From assembly GCF_023898315.1 (NCBI RefSeq), contig NC_064622.1, forward strand, positions 358,465,234 through 358,529,233: a DNA stretch of 64,000 nt, written 5' to 3'. The first letter of the stretch is position 1. Each line of letters begins with the position of its first letter. Both the position numbers and the translations under genes were made by a program. The notes beneath the pieces were generated by a model. That model saw nothing but the letters and a program-made list of their open reading frames with translations, had not been told where the DNA came from and did no database searches. Of this stretch, positions 11,940 through 22,124 are shown piece by piece. Origin of the DNA: Schistocerca nitens (lineage: Eukaryota > Arthropoda > Insecta > Orthoptera > Acrididae).

Positions 11940-12438
11940 ATTATTCATTACAATGACTATGTAGCTAACAGTGAAAACGTTTTTGCATCTAATAACATTG
12001 CAGAAATTAAAAATGATCCCACTAAAAGTTCTCTAAGTGCCCTTAGGAAGAAAATCGACAGTTGCAAATTTCTGTTTTTTTCTGATAAAGAAGGGAACAT
12101 TGCTAAGACTGTGAGCTTTTCACTTCCACATTTACAGTCTCAAATCGAAACATAAATCCAATAAATCAGTACATTTGATACTTGAGAAAAGAACTTCACC
12201 AAATTATAAATTAAGCAAGTTACTTAATAAGAAGTTGAAAGAAGCTTATACCTTTAAAAATCCAACAAATCTGAAAAAAGCTATGAGCTTACACAGTTTT
12301 TCAAAACATTATTGTACCTAATGATTCCATTATAGCTTGATTCGATACAAGAAATCTATGTATAATCGTTCCTAATCCCAAGTATCTAGAGAGTACTAAA
12401 GAAAATGTATCTCCATCAAAGAACCTCTATTTAGGCAA

Positions 12439-12830
12439 AATGGTTGAGCTAGCAGAACTTTTAGAATTGTCATTAACTCACAATTATTTTGAATTCAATA
12501 ATAAAGTATATTATCAAGCAACTAACAATAGTTTAGTAGGTACGCTAACCAAACTTTTTGTCAACGTTATGGAAAATAAGTTTTTCCAAACACAAAACGA
12601 CATAAAAGCCAAAACTTTTTATTACAAACAATAAGTACATGACGTGTTAGTCCTATTCAATCGTACTGAAACAGCTATCCAAAACTACCTGTCATCATTA
12701 AATAATATGGATCCAAAAATTAAATTTATGTTAGAAATTAAGGAAAATAGTTCTATTAGTGTCCTAGAGCTTACCATCACAAAACAGAATGGGAAATACA
12801 TTTTCAGGATGTACAGAAAACCATCCAGCA
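12439..12830 (+). pseudogene. Penelope-like reverse transcriptase fragment
   Basis: Two consecutive frames encode reverse transcriptase strands of the Penelope type: FNNKVYYQATNNSLVGTL (matching the consensus where the enzyme recognises template), then FYYKQ, an in-frame stop and YVHDVLVLF in place of the catalytic YVDD, then LNNMDPKIKFMLEIKE and a FRMYRKPSS segment. Replacement of the first catalytic Asp of YxDD by His and the stop before it show the enzyme is dead. The coding sequence continues after the SINE pair at 13243. Confidence 0.8.
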
Positions 12831-12831
12831 G

Positions 12832-13232
12832 TGCTGGCTGTTGTGGCCAAGCAGTTGTAGGCACTTCAAAAATGGTTCAAATGGCTCTGAGCACTATGGG
12901 ACCCAACTGCTGAGGTCATTAGTCCCCTAGAACTTAGAACTAGTTAAACCTAACTAACCTAAGGACATCACAAACATCCATGCCCGAGGCAGGATTCGAA
13001 CCTGCGACCGTAGCGGTCCTGCGGTTCCAGACTGCAGCGCCTTTAACCGCACGGCCACTTCGGCCAGCTTCTAGGCACTTCAGTCTGGAACTGTGCGACC
13101 ACTACGGTCGCAGGTTCGAATCCTGCCTCGGGCATGGATCTGTGTGATGTCCTTAGGTTAGTTAGGTTTAAGTAGTTCTAGGGGACTGATGACCTCAGAT
13201 GTTAAGTCCCATAGTGCTCAGGGCCATTTGAA
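12832..13232 (+). mobile_element. SINE family A, host of a second SINE
   Basis: A plus-strand SINE lies in two parts, 12832-12867 and 13072-13232. It is flanked by the 11-bp duplication CCATCCAGCAG (12821-12831 and 13233-13243) inside the Penelope-like reverse transcriptase. The B box is in GGTTCGAATCC near 13113-13123 and the tail ends GCCATTTGAACC. A minus-strand SINE has inserted between its A and B boxes. Confidence 0.9.
12868..13071 (-). mobile_element. SINE family A (subfamily A2), inserted in another SINE
   Basis: This copy lies in the A-box region of the plus-strand SINE and is flanked by TAGGCACTTC (12858-12867 and 13072-13081). Its head reads GCGGTTAAAGGCGCTGCAG, the diagnostic form of subfamily A2, and its body carries AACTAGTTCTAAG and GGGACTAATGACC. 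Together with the outer SINE and the Penelope element this is a three-level nest. Confidence 0.92.
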
Positions 13233-13302
13233 CCATCCAGCAGCGATATCATCAACATCACACTGTGTCTCCCAGAATGATATAAAATGACATTTTGCAC
13301 AA

Positions 13303-13303
<1 letters not shown>

Positions 13304-13364
<61 letters not shown>

Positions 13365-13388
13365 GTATATGTATATATATATATATAT
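13304..13388. repeat. (TA)n microsatellite, first tract
   Basis: About 85 bases of TA with three GT interruptions near the right end. It adjoins the left arm of a 111-bp inverted duplication. Confidence 0.9.
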
Positions 13389-13517
13389 TTGTCTGTGGTT
13401 TTCTGTTTCTTAATTTATTATATATTTTAGTTACTGTATTTTGATCATAGTCACTCGTGATATCTATTTGTTTAATAACTGCTAGTTCTCTTTCAACATT
13501 TTTAACTCAATAGATTG

Positions 13518-13585
<68 letters not shown>

Positions 13586-13691
13586 AAAGAGAACTAGCAG
13601 TTATTAAACAAATAGATATCACGAGTGACTATGATCAAAATACAGTAACTAAAATATATGATAAATTAAGAAACAGAAAACCACAGACAAA
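13388..13691. repeat. Inverted duplication of 111 bp around a (TA)n core
   Basis: Sequence 13388-13498 is the reverse complement of 13581-13691 with about one visible mismatch. The 82-bp spacer is mostly (TA)n (13522-13580). The right arm belongs to the Penelope-like coding sequence in its natural orientation, so the left arm is the extra copy. The arms could pair as a long hairpin. Near-identity means a recent event, or an assembly or library artefact. Confidence 0.9.
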
Positions 13692-14052
13692 TGGTACAAG
13701 TCATACACATAACTCAAGAGTCGCAAAGAAATACGAAGAAACTGTTTAATTTAATGTGAAATTTGCCTTCAGTAAAGCTAATACAGTAAAAACAAAATTA
13801 CACCAACACATAGCCAAAAACAAAAAAGATAAGTACACTAGTTCCAGTGAATATAAATTGTGATAATTGCTATAAGTTTTACATTGGGCAGACTCAGTAT
13901 TCTTCTTCAATGAGATATTGCAAACATACAAGCACCCAAAATAAAACTGTGTTTGGGCTGCACTTGAGAAATAGCAAATATAAAACCACATATGTCCAAC
14001 ATAATATGAAGGCCCCAATAAAGCCCCAAAAGAAAGAAAACTATGCTTATTA
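13581..14052 (+). pseudogene. Penelope-like linker and GIY-YIG endonuclease fragment
   Basis: The first part encodes residues such as ERELAVIKQIDITSDYD and THNSRVAKKYEE, followed by an in-frame stop, then IAKNKKDKYTSSSEYK. A new frame at 13847 gives INCDNCYKFYIGQTQYSS, the GIY-YIG motif region of Penelope endonucleases, then a RYCKHTSTQNKT track where the catalytic Arg and His region is expected, and LHLRNSKYKTT. This domain nicks the target DNA in Penelope elements. The frame ends in a stop at 14050, close to the natural C terminus. Confidence 0.8.
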
Positions 14053-14221
14053 GAATAGATACAGATTTACAGCAGTAGTAGAAAGTTGCCTGATTTGATC
14101 TTAAATTGGCAAATAGAATTCACTCAAAGTAACTTTTACAGTATTTTTGATGATATGCTATAAAATCAGTGTCATTTACCTCTACTGAAATTAGTAACAT
14201 TCTCTTCGTGCACTCAGATAA

Positions 14222-14970
14222 TAGCCTAGACCTCAAGTAATATATAGATTCTTCTCATGTTATTATTATGACCTAGACCTCAGAATATGTAACAGATATT
14301 CCATATGTTCTAATACAATAATAATAACCCTGATATCAGCCTAGGTATAATACATTTCATATTTCCCCTTAGATCAAGACATCAAGTGATATTTAAGTTC
14401 CCGGAGTGAAGTTTTAACTCTGCAATGGAGTGTGCACTGAAATGAAACTTCCTGGCAGATTAAAGCTATGTACCAGACCAACACGAACTCGGGACCTTTG
14501 CCTTTCACAGTCAAGTGCTCCACCGACTGAGCTATCCAAGTGCGACTCGCAATCCCTCCCCACAGCTTCAATTCTACCAGTACAACGTCTCCTACCTTCC
14601 AAACCACAAAAGCTCTTCTGGAAAGATCCCCCAGGCTGTGTCTAAGCCATATCTCCGTAATATCCTTTCTTCCAGGAGAGCTAATTCTGTTAGATTCACA
14701 GAAGAGCATCTATGAAGTTTGGAAGGTAGAAGACGAGGTAATGGCAGAATTGAAGTTGTGGGGACGACTCGTGAATCGTTCTTTGATTGCTCAGTGGGCA
14801 CTTGCACGTGAAAGGTAAAGGTCCCGATTTCAAGTCTCGATCCAGCCCACAGTTTTAATCTGCCAGGAAGTTTGATATATCAGTTGTTGCTATATCTTCT
14901 AATTGTGATCTAGACATCGAACTAGCCATCATACTTTTCATGTGGTTTTAATCTAGACTTCTGCTCAAAA
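14222..14970. repeat. Diverged tandem repeat with unit about 45-60 bp, interrupted
   Basis: Units beginning with a CTAGACCTCA-like core recur at about 14228, 14272, 14340 and, after the foldback element, at about 14910 and 14952. Each is followed by AT-rich sequence ending in CATGTT- or CATATG-like motifs. The array is degenerate and is split by the foldback element at 14398-14877. Confidence 0.5.
14398..14877. mobile_element. Foldback element FB3 with tRNA-like arms
   Basis: Inverted arms carry ACTTCCTGGCAGATTAAA (14447 onward) and its complement near 14852-14873. In the left arm the minus strand has TAGCTCAGTCGGTGGAG (A-box-like, near 14521-14537) and GGTCCCGAGTTCG (B-box-like, near 14490-14502). 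In the right arm the plus strand has a more decayed GCTCAGTGGGCAC and GGTCCCGATTTC. The tRNA-like modules read outward here, unlike FB1 and FB2. No coding sequence is present. I know this palindromic repeat as common in orthopteran sequence. Outer limits are approximate and no target duplication was found. Confidence 0.75.
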
Positions 14971-17131
14971 GTTTTTAGGCTACGTATAAATTCACTTAAC
15001 CCAGGCATTTTTGAGGCTTATGCTTTGTACCTATAACTTGCATATACTTCTTAGCTTTAGAGAATTAATCACAGATACTGGTCATTATAGATAATTAGCG
15101 ATTAGGTCTTGTTTATTATATTATGATCAGAACTTATAACAATGCAATGCATATCTAAATTAGGGTGTACATTGCAGTGTATTCCTGGGATTAGTTGTAC
15201 TTGTATGGGAAGCGACAGTCATTGTGAACAGTCTTAAACACTACATGTATACATTTTAAATAATGGGTTCTTATTGTTCACAGGTTTTGATCATAAATTT
15301 TATTGTTAACTAGAATACACAAACTTTTAACTTACACGTCTGATATGATGCCAACTGTAAGGTGGCAGAATAAATGGTCAGATTCACACCTTACATGAGA
15401 GCTTTATACATCGCAATGAGAAGGTGAATATGACACCTAACGTAATTCGGTAGTTATGAGAACATTTGCCTATCAGTATGTAACAGCAAAAAGGGATGAC
15501 AGTCAATCAATGGTAATTAACACACTGTTCCTATACAATGCATACCTTTGAGCGGAAAGTGGAACAGGCAACGCGAGTCGTTTTTAGTTTGAAAAGCCAG
15601 GCAGACACCGGTGTAATGAAGGGATCGCAGGGGTTATGACGGAAACCACTTAAAGGGGTGGCAGGAGGAAGGGAAACGACCGAGACCAGGTGATTCAGGA
15701 GGGAGGACCGCGTGTAGCGGCACATCTGCACAAGGGACAGAGAAAAAGCTTTAGAAAGCTGCGTGTCGGAATTCCAACAGGATATTAACAAAGACTAGTA
15801 ACGCATCTCGATCACGTGTCCAGCAAGTGCGATACACGGAAAGGTCAATGTACTTTAGACATCTAGAATGGGCACAAAACGTCCGATTGGCGCAAACGCA
15901 CTAGGAAGGAGAAAAATACTGAAGTTTCGACGCAGTTTGATAGAAGGGACATTGCGACTGGTAGAGAGTTTTCACAAAATAAGAGGATCGCTCCTATTGG
16001 TCGAAAAAGGCCATGACATGAAGAATGAATGAACTCAAGTGGGGGGGGGGGGAAGTTCTGTCATTAGTAGGACAAGAGAGAAATTTTCGAGAGCTCTTCT
16101 CTGAACTGGCGGCAAGTGCAGAATTGAGCGCTTAACGCTCTATACGACGCAGAGAAGAAATTTGTGTGGACACTGCGTTCACAGCGGCTGCAATCCAGCT
16201 AGAAATTAACTGTAACAACATTTAGCTCCAACTGCGGAGAAACTAACCAGCCAAATTAGTTAACTGCTCTTGCGAGAACAAAGAGGGCACTATAATATGT
16301 ATGCTGCTCCAATCATGTGCGTGTATATCGCCACCTACAAACACTAGGGATTATTACATGTTTTCTCGTATAACGAGAAACATACGGAAAATTGCTGCTG
16401 GAAAGTTCAGCAAAGACCAGATTAGTTTTATAGGAATTTCAGCGGGAGAGAGCGGCCTTGCAGTCGGTAGCTCGTCGCAGCTTAAGGTGAATACTGCGTG
16501 CAGATGCGTAAACCAGCTTGCGTCCACTGTAAACTCGAGCCTTGGGTAATCTTGCGCTCAAATTTGTCACATAACTAACCATCCACCGTAGACTTGATTG
16601 TCATCCTAAACAGTACCGAACTTTGAACCAGCCTCGGACGGTTTTCGTAGTACTGCTCAACATCATAACGTAAGTGTAGGAGCAATTTTGTAAAGAAAAT
16701 TCCGATTAGACTTTCATATTATTCTGCTTAGGATTAATGTTCTTTCAGAGAGCTAATGTTTAATAGTGTTGTGTATAGGATTATCTCACTTTTTTATGTT
16801 GGCGAGATGCGTTATCCATTGCTCTGTTTTTAAGTTGTCGAGTTGAAAACTGTGTAAAAGCTGTAATTTTTGTGCTAAAATTTGCGACATTAAACTTATC
16901 ATTTCAACTTACACAGTTGTTCGCAATTCTAGAATAAGCATCCACATTACACAACTATTGTGGTAAACTTTTCCATGTACTATTCTTACAATCTACCAGG
17001 TTATACAATGACGTCTAAGTACTTCTTTCGAACAATTTTGCAACCTCATGTTATTATTTATAGTTTGCCCAAATATGATTTGCGAAATGTTATAATTACG
17101 CTGTCTAGTATTCTGAATGTGCAGTTCCCCC
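14971..17131. other. Unassigned sequence
   Basis: More than 2 kb without a recognised gene or repeat family. A G run of 11 lies at about 16040-16050. Open frames at 15531-15791 (minus) and 16301-16549 (plus) show no family motif. Confidence 0.45.
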
Positions 17132-17611
17132 TGTTGTGAATTGGCAGGAGCCAATCCACGGGGTTTGGAGGAAGCCGAAAGGCACGCGTTTAAGCTCACG
17201 CAGGCTGGCGTGAGGTCTGGAATAGGTCAAGTAATGGATACTAGCAAATAAAGTACGTAGCTTCTGGAATACTTAACTTTAATCCATAATTGGTGAACAT
17301 CGGTCTGACGGTACATGCATCACAAGATAAATAGCAATTGATAATGGCGCCTTGCTAGGTCGTAGCAAATGACGTAGCTGAAGGCTATGCTAACTATCGT
17401 CTCGGCAAATGAGAGCGTAATTTGTCAGTGAACCATCGCTAGCAAAGTCGGCTGTACAACTGGGGTGAGTGCTAGGAAGTGTCTCTAGACCTGCCGTGTA
17501 AAAGCTGCAATCACTGATAGTGGCGACACGCGGGTCCGACGTATACTAACGGACCGCGGCCGATTTAAAGGCTACCACCTAGCAAGTGTGGTGTCTGGCG
17601 GTGACACCACA
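17132..17611. mobile_element. Solo LTR, family S, copy 2
   Basis: A 480-bp homologue of 11465-11939, again beginning TG (TGTTGTG) and ending CACCACA. Shared landmarks are AAAGGCACGCG near the start, TAATGGCGCCTTGCTAGG in the middle, CTCTAGACCTGCCGTG, GGCGACACGCGGGTCCGAC and ACCACCTAGCAAGTGTGGTG near the end. The flanks CCCCC and CACCC are compatible with a mutated 5-bp duplication. Confidence 0.75.
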
Positions 17612-17629
17612 CACCCCACATAGGCTTAT

Positions 17630-17830
17630 GTGAATCTGATGAAACTAATCTGGGATGCTACTGAACGCCAGCTCCTCGCCCACAAACCAACCGCCCGTAA
17701 ATTACGGGAAGTGTGTGACCTCTGCTTAGGCATCTGGTACCACAAACCTCTGGAAACTTAATCAAGTACTCGTCGATCACTGCTGAATTGGGTTTCAGAG
17801 GTGGACCAACCCGCTTTTGAATAGGTAGTC
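17630..17830 (+). pseudogene. Tc1-like transposase C-terminal relic
   Basis: A plus-strand track with residues LIWDATERQLLAHKP, then ARKLREVCDLCLGIWYHKP, resembles the C-terminal end of Tc1-like transposases after the third catalytic residue (LWD-x-ER-x-HxP, then LREL, then W-x-IP). No catalytic motif remains. It abuts the solo LTR on its left, which may have inserted into it. Confidence 0.45.
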
Positions 17831-17959
17831 ATAATGTTTTAGCTCATCATTATACTTAAATCCATTTTTACAGTATGTATGGATATATTGTTCGCGCTAT
17901 TATTATTCAATTCTGGAACCACAGGACCACGCGATGTACAACGTGGAGCAGTTTTAGAG

Positions 17960-18510
17960 GTTTGTATTAGCTTTTCTATGTGCTCAGACTACTCTCTTTC
18001 TTTCAGAAAGGGCTGTTTTCGGTTAGTCGAACCATCTTGTCCCGATCATCTCTGGTTGTTCCAGGCCAACTTTCCAGTCGTGCCTTTTCTGCCCCGTATA
18101 TCAAGTTGCGTTATACCTGCTTCCTCAGGGTCTTCCTTCGCTGCACTGATCCGTTTCACTGTTTCATTTTTTGCTTTATGCGAGTTTCATAGAACTCCAC
18201 AACTTGTCTGGTTAATCTGGTAGGTTCCATTAATTTAATATGCCTAGAGAATTTTAGTTTGCATTTCATATCCGTATACAGCTTGCTATACTTTTCAGTT
18301 TCTTTATTTGCTCTTACTCCATACGTGCCTTCTACAGTATAAATCGATCTAAAATTATCCTGATTAGTTTTCATTCACTCTTTTGGATTTCTTCAGTGTT
18401 TCTCTTTCTATCTGAAATGAGTGTCTCAGCCCCATAAACATGCTATGGTTTGATGACTGTGTTGTAATATTGCAGCTTGATGTATTTTGTGCTTTCACTC
18501 GCTTGCTCCA
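17960..18510 (-). pseudogene. LINE reverse transcriptase C-terminal relic
   Basis: The minus strand encodes a broken track: KLQYYNTVIKP and HVYGAETLIS, the counterpart of the common YGSET motif downstream of LINE catalytic domains, then RNTEEIQKSE, NKETEKYSKLYTDMKCKLKF, PTRLTRQVVEFYETR and KEDPEEAGITQLDIRG. This is the C-terminal region of a non-LTR element distinct from the RTE at 41929-44890. Several stops and frame changes are present. Confidence 0.6.
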
Positions 18511-18624
18511 TGTATTAGATGTTAAAAGGGGGGAAAATGCGTTGAGCGAGATCCGGGGTGCCTCCAGTGTGGCGCAATAACTCTGTCGATAACGAACAAA
18601 AACTGTATTTCCCATCCTGCACCA

Positions 18625-18682
18625 GACGAACGGTCTACCCGACGGGAGGCCCTCGTCACACGACATTTCATTTCATTTCATC
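18625..18682 (+). mobile_element. SINE 3' end fragment
   Basis: The sequence CGAACGGTCTACCCGACGGG, followed by a GGCCCT block and (CATTT)n-like repeats, is the 3' end of another tRNA-derived SINE I know from locust DNA. The head and body are missing. Confidence 0.55.
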
Positions 18683-18689
18683 CGGCAAG

Positions 18690-19380
18690 ACAATGTCCTT
18701 AGTATTGATAAACACTGTAACTGGGTAATTATCAGCTTCATTTGTATGACGAAACTTCGAATATAATGTTCGAACTGTTACTTTTGCCTAAATATGTTCA
18801 AGTCGGTCCTCCTGTCATGCTCGCATTATTTCATTTTACCTGGCTTTATTTCAGCTTGCCTGCTTTGCTTAATTTGTCAAGAGTATTCTACATAAAGTCA
18901 ATATTTGCTGTTTCACGGTCGTAAAGCTTCATTCCTACTCTGAAAGTGGTTATTGTAGGTTTAATTGGATTTTTATAGCTTCCATGTGGCCTTCAGTCAT
19001 GGTTTAGTCTCTTGTATTACACCGCATGTACTTCACAAGGTTACATAAAAACGTTATCTCACCATGTTTACTAAACAGTTGTGGACAGATCAGAGTACTG
19101 TAACGTTAAATACTTCGTGACGATTTTATGTCTCATTTGATTATTATTCTTATAATGCTCTGACAACTCCCTTTACTAATGTAGCTAATTAGCCGAATGG
19201 TTTAAATCTATGTGACAGAATGTATCTGTGACGTTTTTACTTGTTTCCTTTGACAAAATCATGACAGAGGAGTCAGGCAGCAGTAGATATTTTTGAAAAC
19301 ATTGCTGGCGAGTCAGAGATCAAAATAGAATATTTGGAACTATTTATAAAACAGTATAGATCGCAAAGGCACATTTATTA
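18690..19380. other. Unassigned sequence
   Basis: No protein motif, SINE box or shared repeat could be recognised. Confidence 0.4.
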
Positions 19381-19382
19381 GA

Positions 19383-19425
19383 AGGTGACCGCTTTGTATC
19401 ATCAGATGATTATCTTCAGACATTC
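19383..19425 (-). ncRNA. Degenerate hammerhead-like motif
   Basis: On the minus strand CTGAAGA is followed by a hairpin (ATCATC, one base, GATGAT), then CAAAG and CGGTCACC. A hammerhead core needs CUGANGA, stem II, GAAA and a UH cleavage site. Here GAAA has become CAAA, so activity is unlikely. The layout matches the better motifs at 27591 and 38548. Confidence 0.4.
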
Positions 19426-19911
19426 AAAACTGTAATGTGATACAGGATATAAATTAGAGGGATAAATACATAGAATTTTAAATTAGCTAATCATTACAAT
19501 ACATAGATAAGCCCATATCGATGGACAATGGTTGTACACGGAGCACGAACCGCTGAATGACAGTAGTCAACTACTGGAGAGAGCGGCACTGCTATTTCTT
19601 AAATACTCCAGGCTCCGCCTACAGCTCACATCAGTCAGGTAAAATCCGAAAGAACTATGTACAAAAAGATGTACTTATTAGTAAATAGGATGTTCACGTA
19701 TATAAGTTCTTGGTTTTAACCTATAGTGCCCTGTTAACCTGCTGCGTAGGATATCCACTTTCCGTGAATATTGTCTTTAGGTGGGCGATCTCTTTTGGTA
19801 TTCTTTGGTATTCTATCTGCACCTGAGACTGTACGCGCTGTGTACAAGTTTTTTAAGCCTAGTGTATGGCCTCATTGATAAGATGAGTTAGTGGTGTTCT
19901 TTACCTTCTCA

Positions 19912-20245
19912 GCCAACGGCCTTACCGCAGTGGTAACACCGGTTCCCGTGAGATCACCGAAGTTAAGCGCTGTCGGGCTGGGCTAGCACTTGGATGGGTG
20001 ACCGTCCGGTCTGCCGAGCGCTGTGGGCAAGTGAGGTGCACTCAGCCCTTGTGAGGCAAACTGATGAGCTACTTGACTGAGGAGTAGCGGCTGCGGTCAC
20101 GAAAACTGACAACGACCGGGAGAGTGGTGTGCTGACCACATGCCCCTCCGTATCTGCATCCAGTGACGCCCCTGGGCTGAGAGGATGACACGGCGGCCGG
20201 ACGGTACCGTTGGCTTCCCGAGGCCTGTCTGAATGGAGTTTATCA
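19912..20245 (+). mobile_element. 5S rRNA-derived SINE (SINE3 type), copy 1
   Basis: The first 115 bases resemble 5S rRNA: GCCAACGGCCTTACC at the start, then GATCACCGAAGTTAAGC, CTTGGATGGGTGACC and a closing GTGGGCAA. These include the internal Pol III promoter of 5S genes. A non-5S body follows with ACTGATGAGCTACTTGACTG, GACCACATGCCCCTCC and ATGACACGGCGGCCGGACGG. This is a SINE head and not a functional 5S gene because base changes break the stems. A second copy lies at 22125-22425. Confidence 0.85.
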
Positions 20246-20259
20246 TCTCAACTTCATAA

Positions 20260-20880
20260 TAAGAACATCCGGTTCGGTACGGGTTTAGAGGAAGACGATT
20301 GTCTGCCTTTCCTGAATGTTTCGGTTAGGCAGAAGGATGATGGCTCTTAGGGACATTCGGTTAATGGTAAGCACACACATACCGATTTGTATTTATAATC
20401 GTCGAGTTGTCTTGACCCATTGCAAACTATTAGTCTATTTCGATCATTTCGCTGCAGAGTGGAATGTAAAACAAGTGTTAGTTGCCGGACTGAGCCGAGA
20501 AGTCGTATTACCTTTCAGACGACCTGTAACGCTGATGCGGTCCTGGAGACTTTTTACCTTGATTATTTTCTTGTGCGGTCACCTTTTTTAATTACTCTGA
20601 TACAGTGGACTTGTTATGCAATGCGACCAGCTCTTGCCTTGTGCAATGAGAGAGTCGATGGCTGGAAGAGAGCTTCGATATATCAAGCCACGTAAACGTC
20701 TTTCAGCAACTCTCGTGTATTTTGTTGCTCGGATATATCAATTACAACGTTGGCTGAACAGATCTCTTATTCAGGGATGGTTTAAGGCCCAAGCGACACA
20801 AGCCACCACTTGAGGCGCAAGCTGAGAGGGACGCTATCGGATGTATGATTTCTATAGAGAACGTGCACAATAAGCAGCGG
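20260..20880. other. Unassigned sequence
   Basis: Overlapping short frames at 20316-20813 show no recognised domain. No repeat boxes were found. Confidence 0.4.
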
Positions 20881-21149
20881 CCGTTTGGGACGTTACATTG
20901 AGAGAGGCGGCCAAGTACAGAGTAACTGAACTGTACGAAATAAAATCGCCATAGCTTCTGAACGGGTTGCGTTAGGACGTTCAAAGTGCACGGTTGGCTA
21001 CGGGCATGATTGGAACTAGTATACGCATGCGCACGAGTCTTGTTGTTGTCGGCCATTTTCACGTGTGAATGTCACGTTACAGCGTATAGCGCATGTGAAG
21101 ACCTAGCATACGAACAATAACAACCCAACTCCTGCTCGAAGGAACTTTG

Positions 21150-22042
21150 CGACCGAGTTCTAGCTGAAAACAACCGGTCCAAGAAAGCTAACAGTGAAGA
21201 ATTTGATTCGCAAGTTTCAGAGACGCTGTGTTTCAAACCAACCCCAGGAAATCTATCAAACGAGCTGCACGACAGGCGGGAATGATCCGAGAGACACTGC
21301 GACAAATTGTTGTTGAAGACCTGCTTCTCTCCCCACCCAAAATTCAAACCCATCAGCCATTAAGCCCCAGGGCCATGGAACAGCGGTTGTGTTTGGCCAA
21401 CACTATTGCCCAAGAGGACTTTGATGTGAATATGGTTTGGCTTAGCGCCAAGACCCACTTTAATTTGGATGGGTTCGGCAATAAGAAAATTGGCACATTT
21501 GGGGGACTAAGAATCCGCATTTCGCGATCGAGAAGTCTCTTCACCCTCAATGGGTGACTGTGTGCTGTGCCATGTCCATTCACAGAATGATCAGTGCGAT
21601 CTTCTTTGATGGTACAGTGACTACCGAACAGTATGTGAAGGTTTTGGAAGACGATTTCATCCCCATTATCCAAAGCGACCCTGATTTCGACAAGATGTGG
21701 TTCATGCAAGACGGAGTTCCACCTCATCGAAGCAGGAGAGTGTTTGATGTCTTGGAGGAACACTTTGGAGATCGCATTCTCGCTCTGGGATACCCAGAGG
21801 CCACTGGCATGGGCCTCGATTGGCCGCCATTTTCTATGGATCTGAACTCATACGATTCCTTTTTTTGGAGTTATATTGAAGACAAGGTGTACAGCAATAA
21901 TTCCAAAACTATTGCTGACCTGACAATTGCCATTCAGGAGGTCATCGACTGCATCGATGTTCCAACACTTCAGGATTTCGCTATACGTCTGTGCCACATC
22001 ATCGTTAATGATGGCAGGCATATCGAACATGTCGTAACCTAA
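21150..22042 (+). pseudogene. IS630/mariner-like transposase pseudogene
   Basis: The N-terminal part begins LIRKFQRRC and PRKSIKRAARQAGMIRETLR, the second helix-turn-helix. The first catalytic region at about 21455 reads HFNLDGFGNKK, normally DEAHFHLDG. A frame change near 21555 leads to the second frame (21554-22042): CCAMSIHRMISAIFFDGTVT, WFMQDGVPPHRSRRVF (second catalytic Asp), WPPFSMDLNSYDSFFWSYI (the usual PDLNPCDFFLW, third catalytic Asp retained) and VNDGRHIEHVVT at the stop. The second frame alone is 162 codons long and well preserved. The 5S-derived SINE at 22125 lies just downstream. Confidence 0.85.
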
Positions 22043-22124
22043 ATCCGATTATCTGTAGTGACGTTTAGATGTTGAGTGTACATGTCGGAGTTTGTAACTA
22101 ATTTACGTTTTTTTTTCATATAAT

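Larger units (their letters stand above)
10990..14060 (+). mobile_element. Penelope-like retroelement, decayed and interrupted
   Basis: Scattered plus-strand segments follow the domain order of Penelope-like elements. An N-terminal region is visible near 11960-12155, where SNNIAEIKNDPTKS matches the conserved NN-x-DPT motif. Reverse transcriptase follows at about 12430-12830 and 13243-13300, a linker near 13581-13740, and a GIY-YIG endonuclease at 13847-14052. The element is broken by a solo LTR at 11465-11939, a nested pair of SINEs at 12832-13232, and an inverted duplication with TA repeats at 13304-13580, plus many stops. Both outer ends are approximate because no terminal repeats were found. 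Confidence 0.8.

Noticed and set aside
12968-13062. tRNA gene, because of clear A and B boxes and a tRNA-like anticodon region
   Set aside because: The same head occurs in about a dozen copies, each joined to the same non-tRNA body and flanked by target duplications. The acceptor stem does not pair. These are SINE heads.
13182-13215. Hammerhead core CTGATGA in family A SINE tails (many copies)
   Set aside because: CTGATGA is followed by CCTCAGATGTTAAG with no GAAA after a stem II, and GGGAC/GTCCC pairing does not create the hammerhead fold.
19912-20030. Functional 5S rRNA gene
   Set aside because: The 5S-like part is continuous with a SINE body that recurs at 22125-22425, and changes break the 5S stems.
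20060-20115. Hammerhead-like ACTGATGAGCTACT...AGTAGC in the 5S-headed SINE
   Set aside because: Stem II is plausible, but the bases after AGTAGC are GGCTGC and not GAAA, and the second copy lacks CTGATGA.
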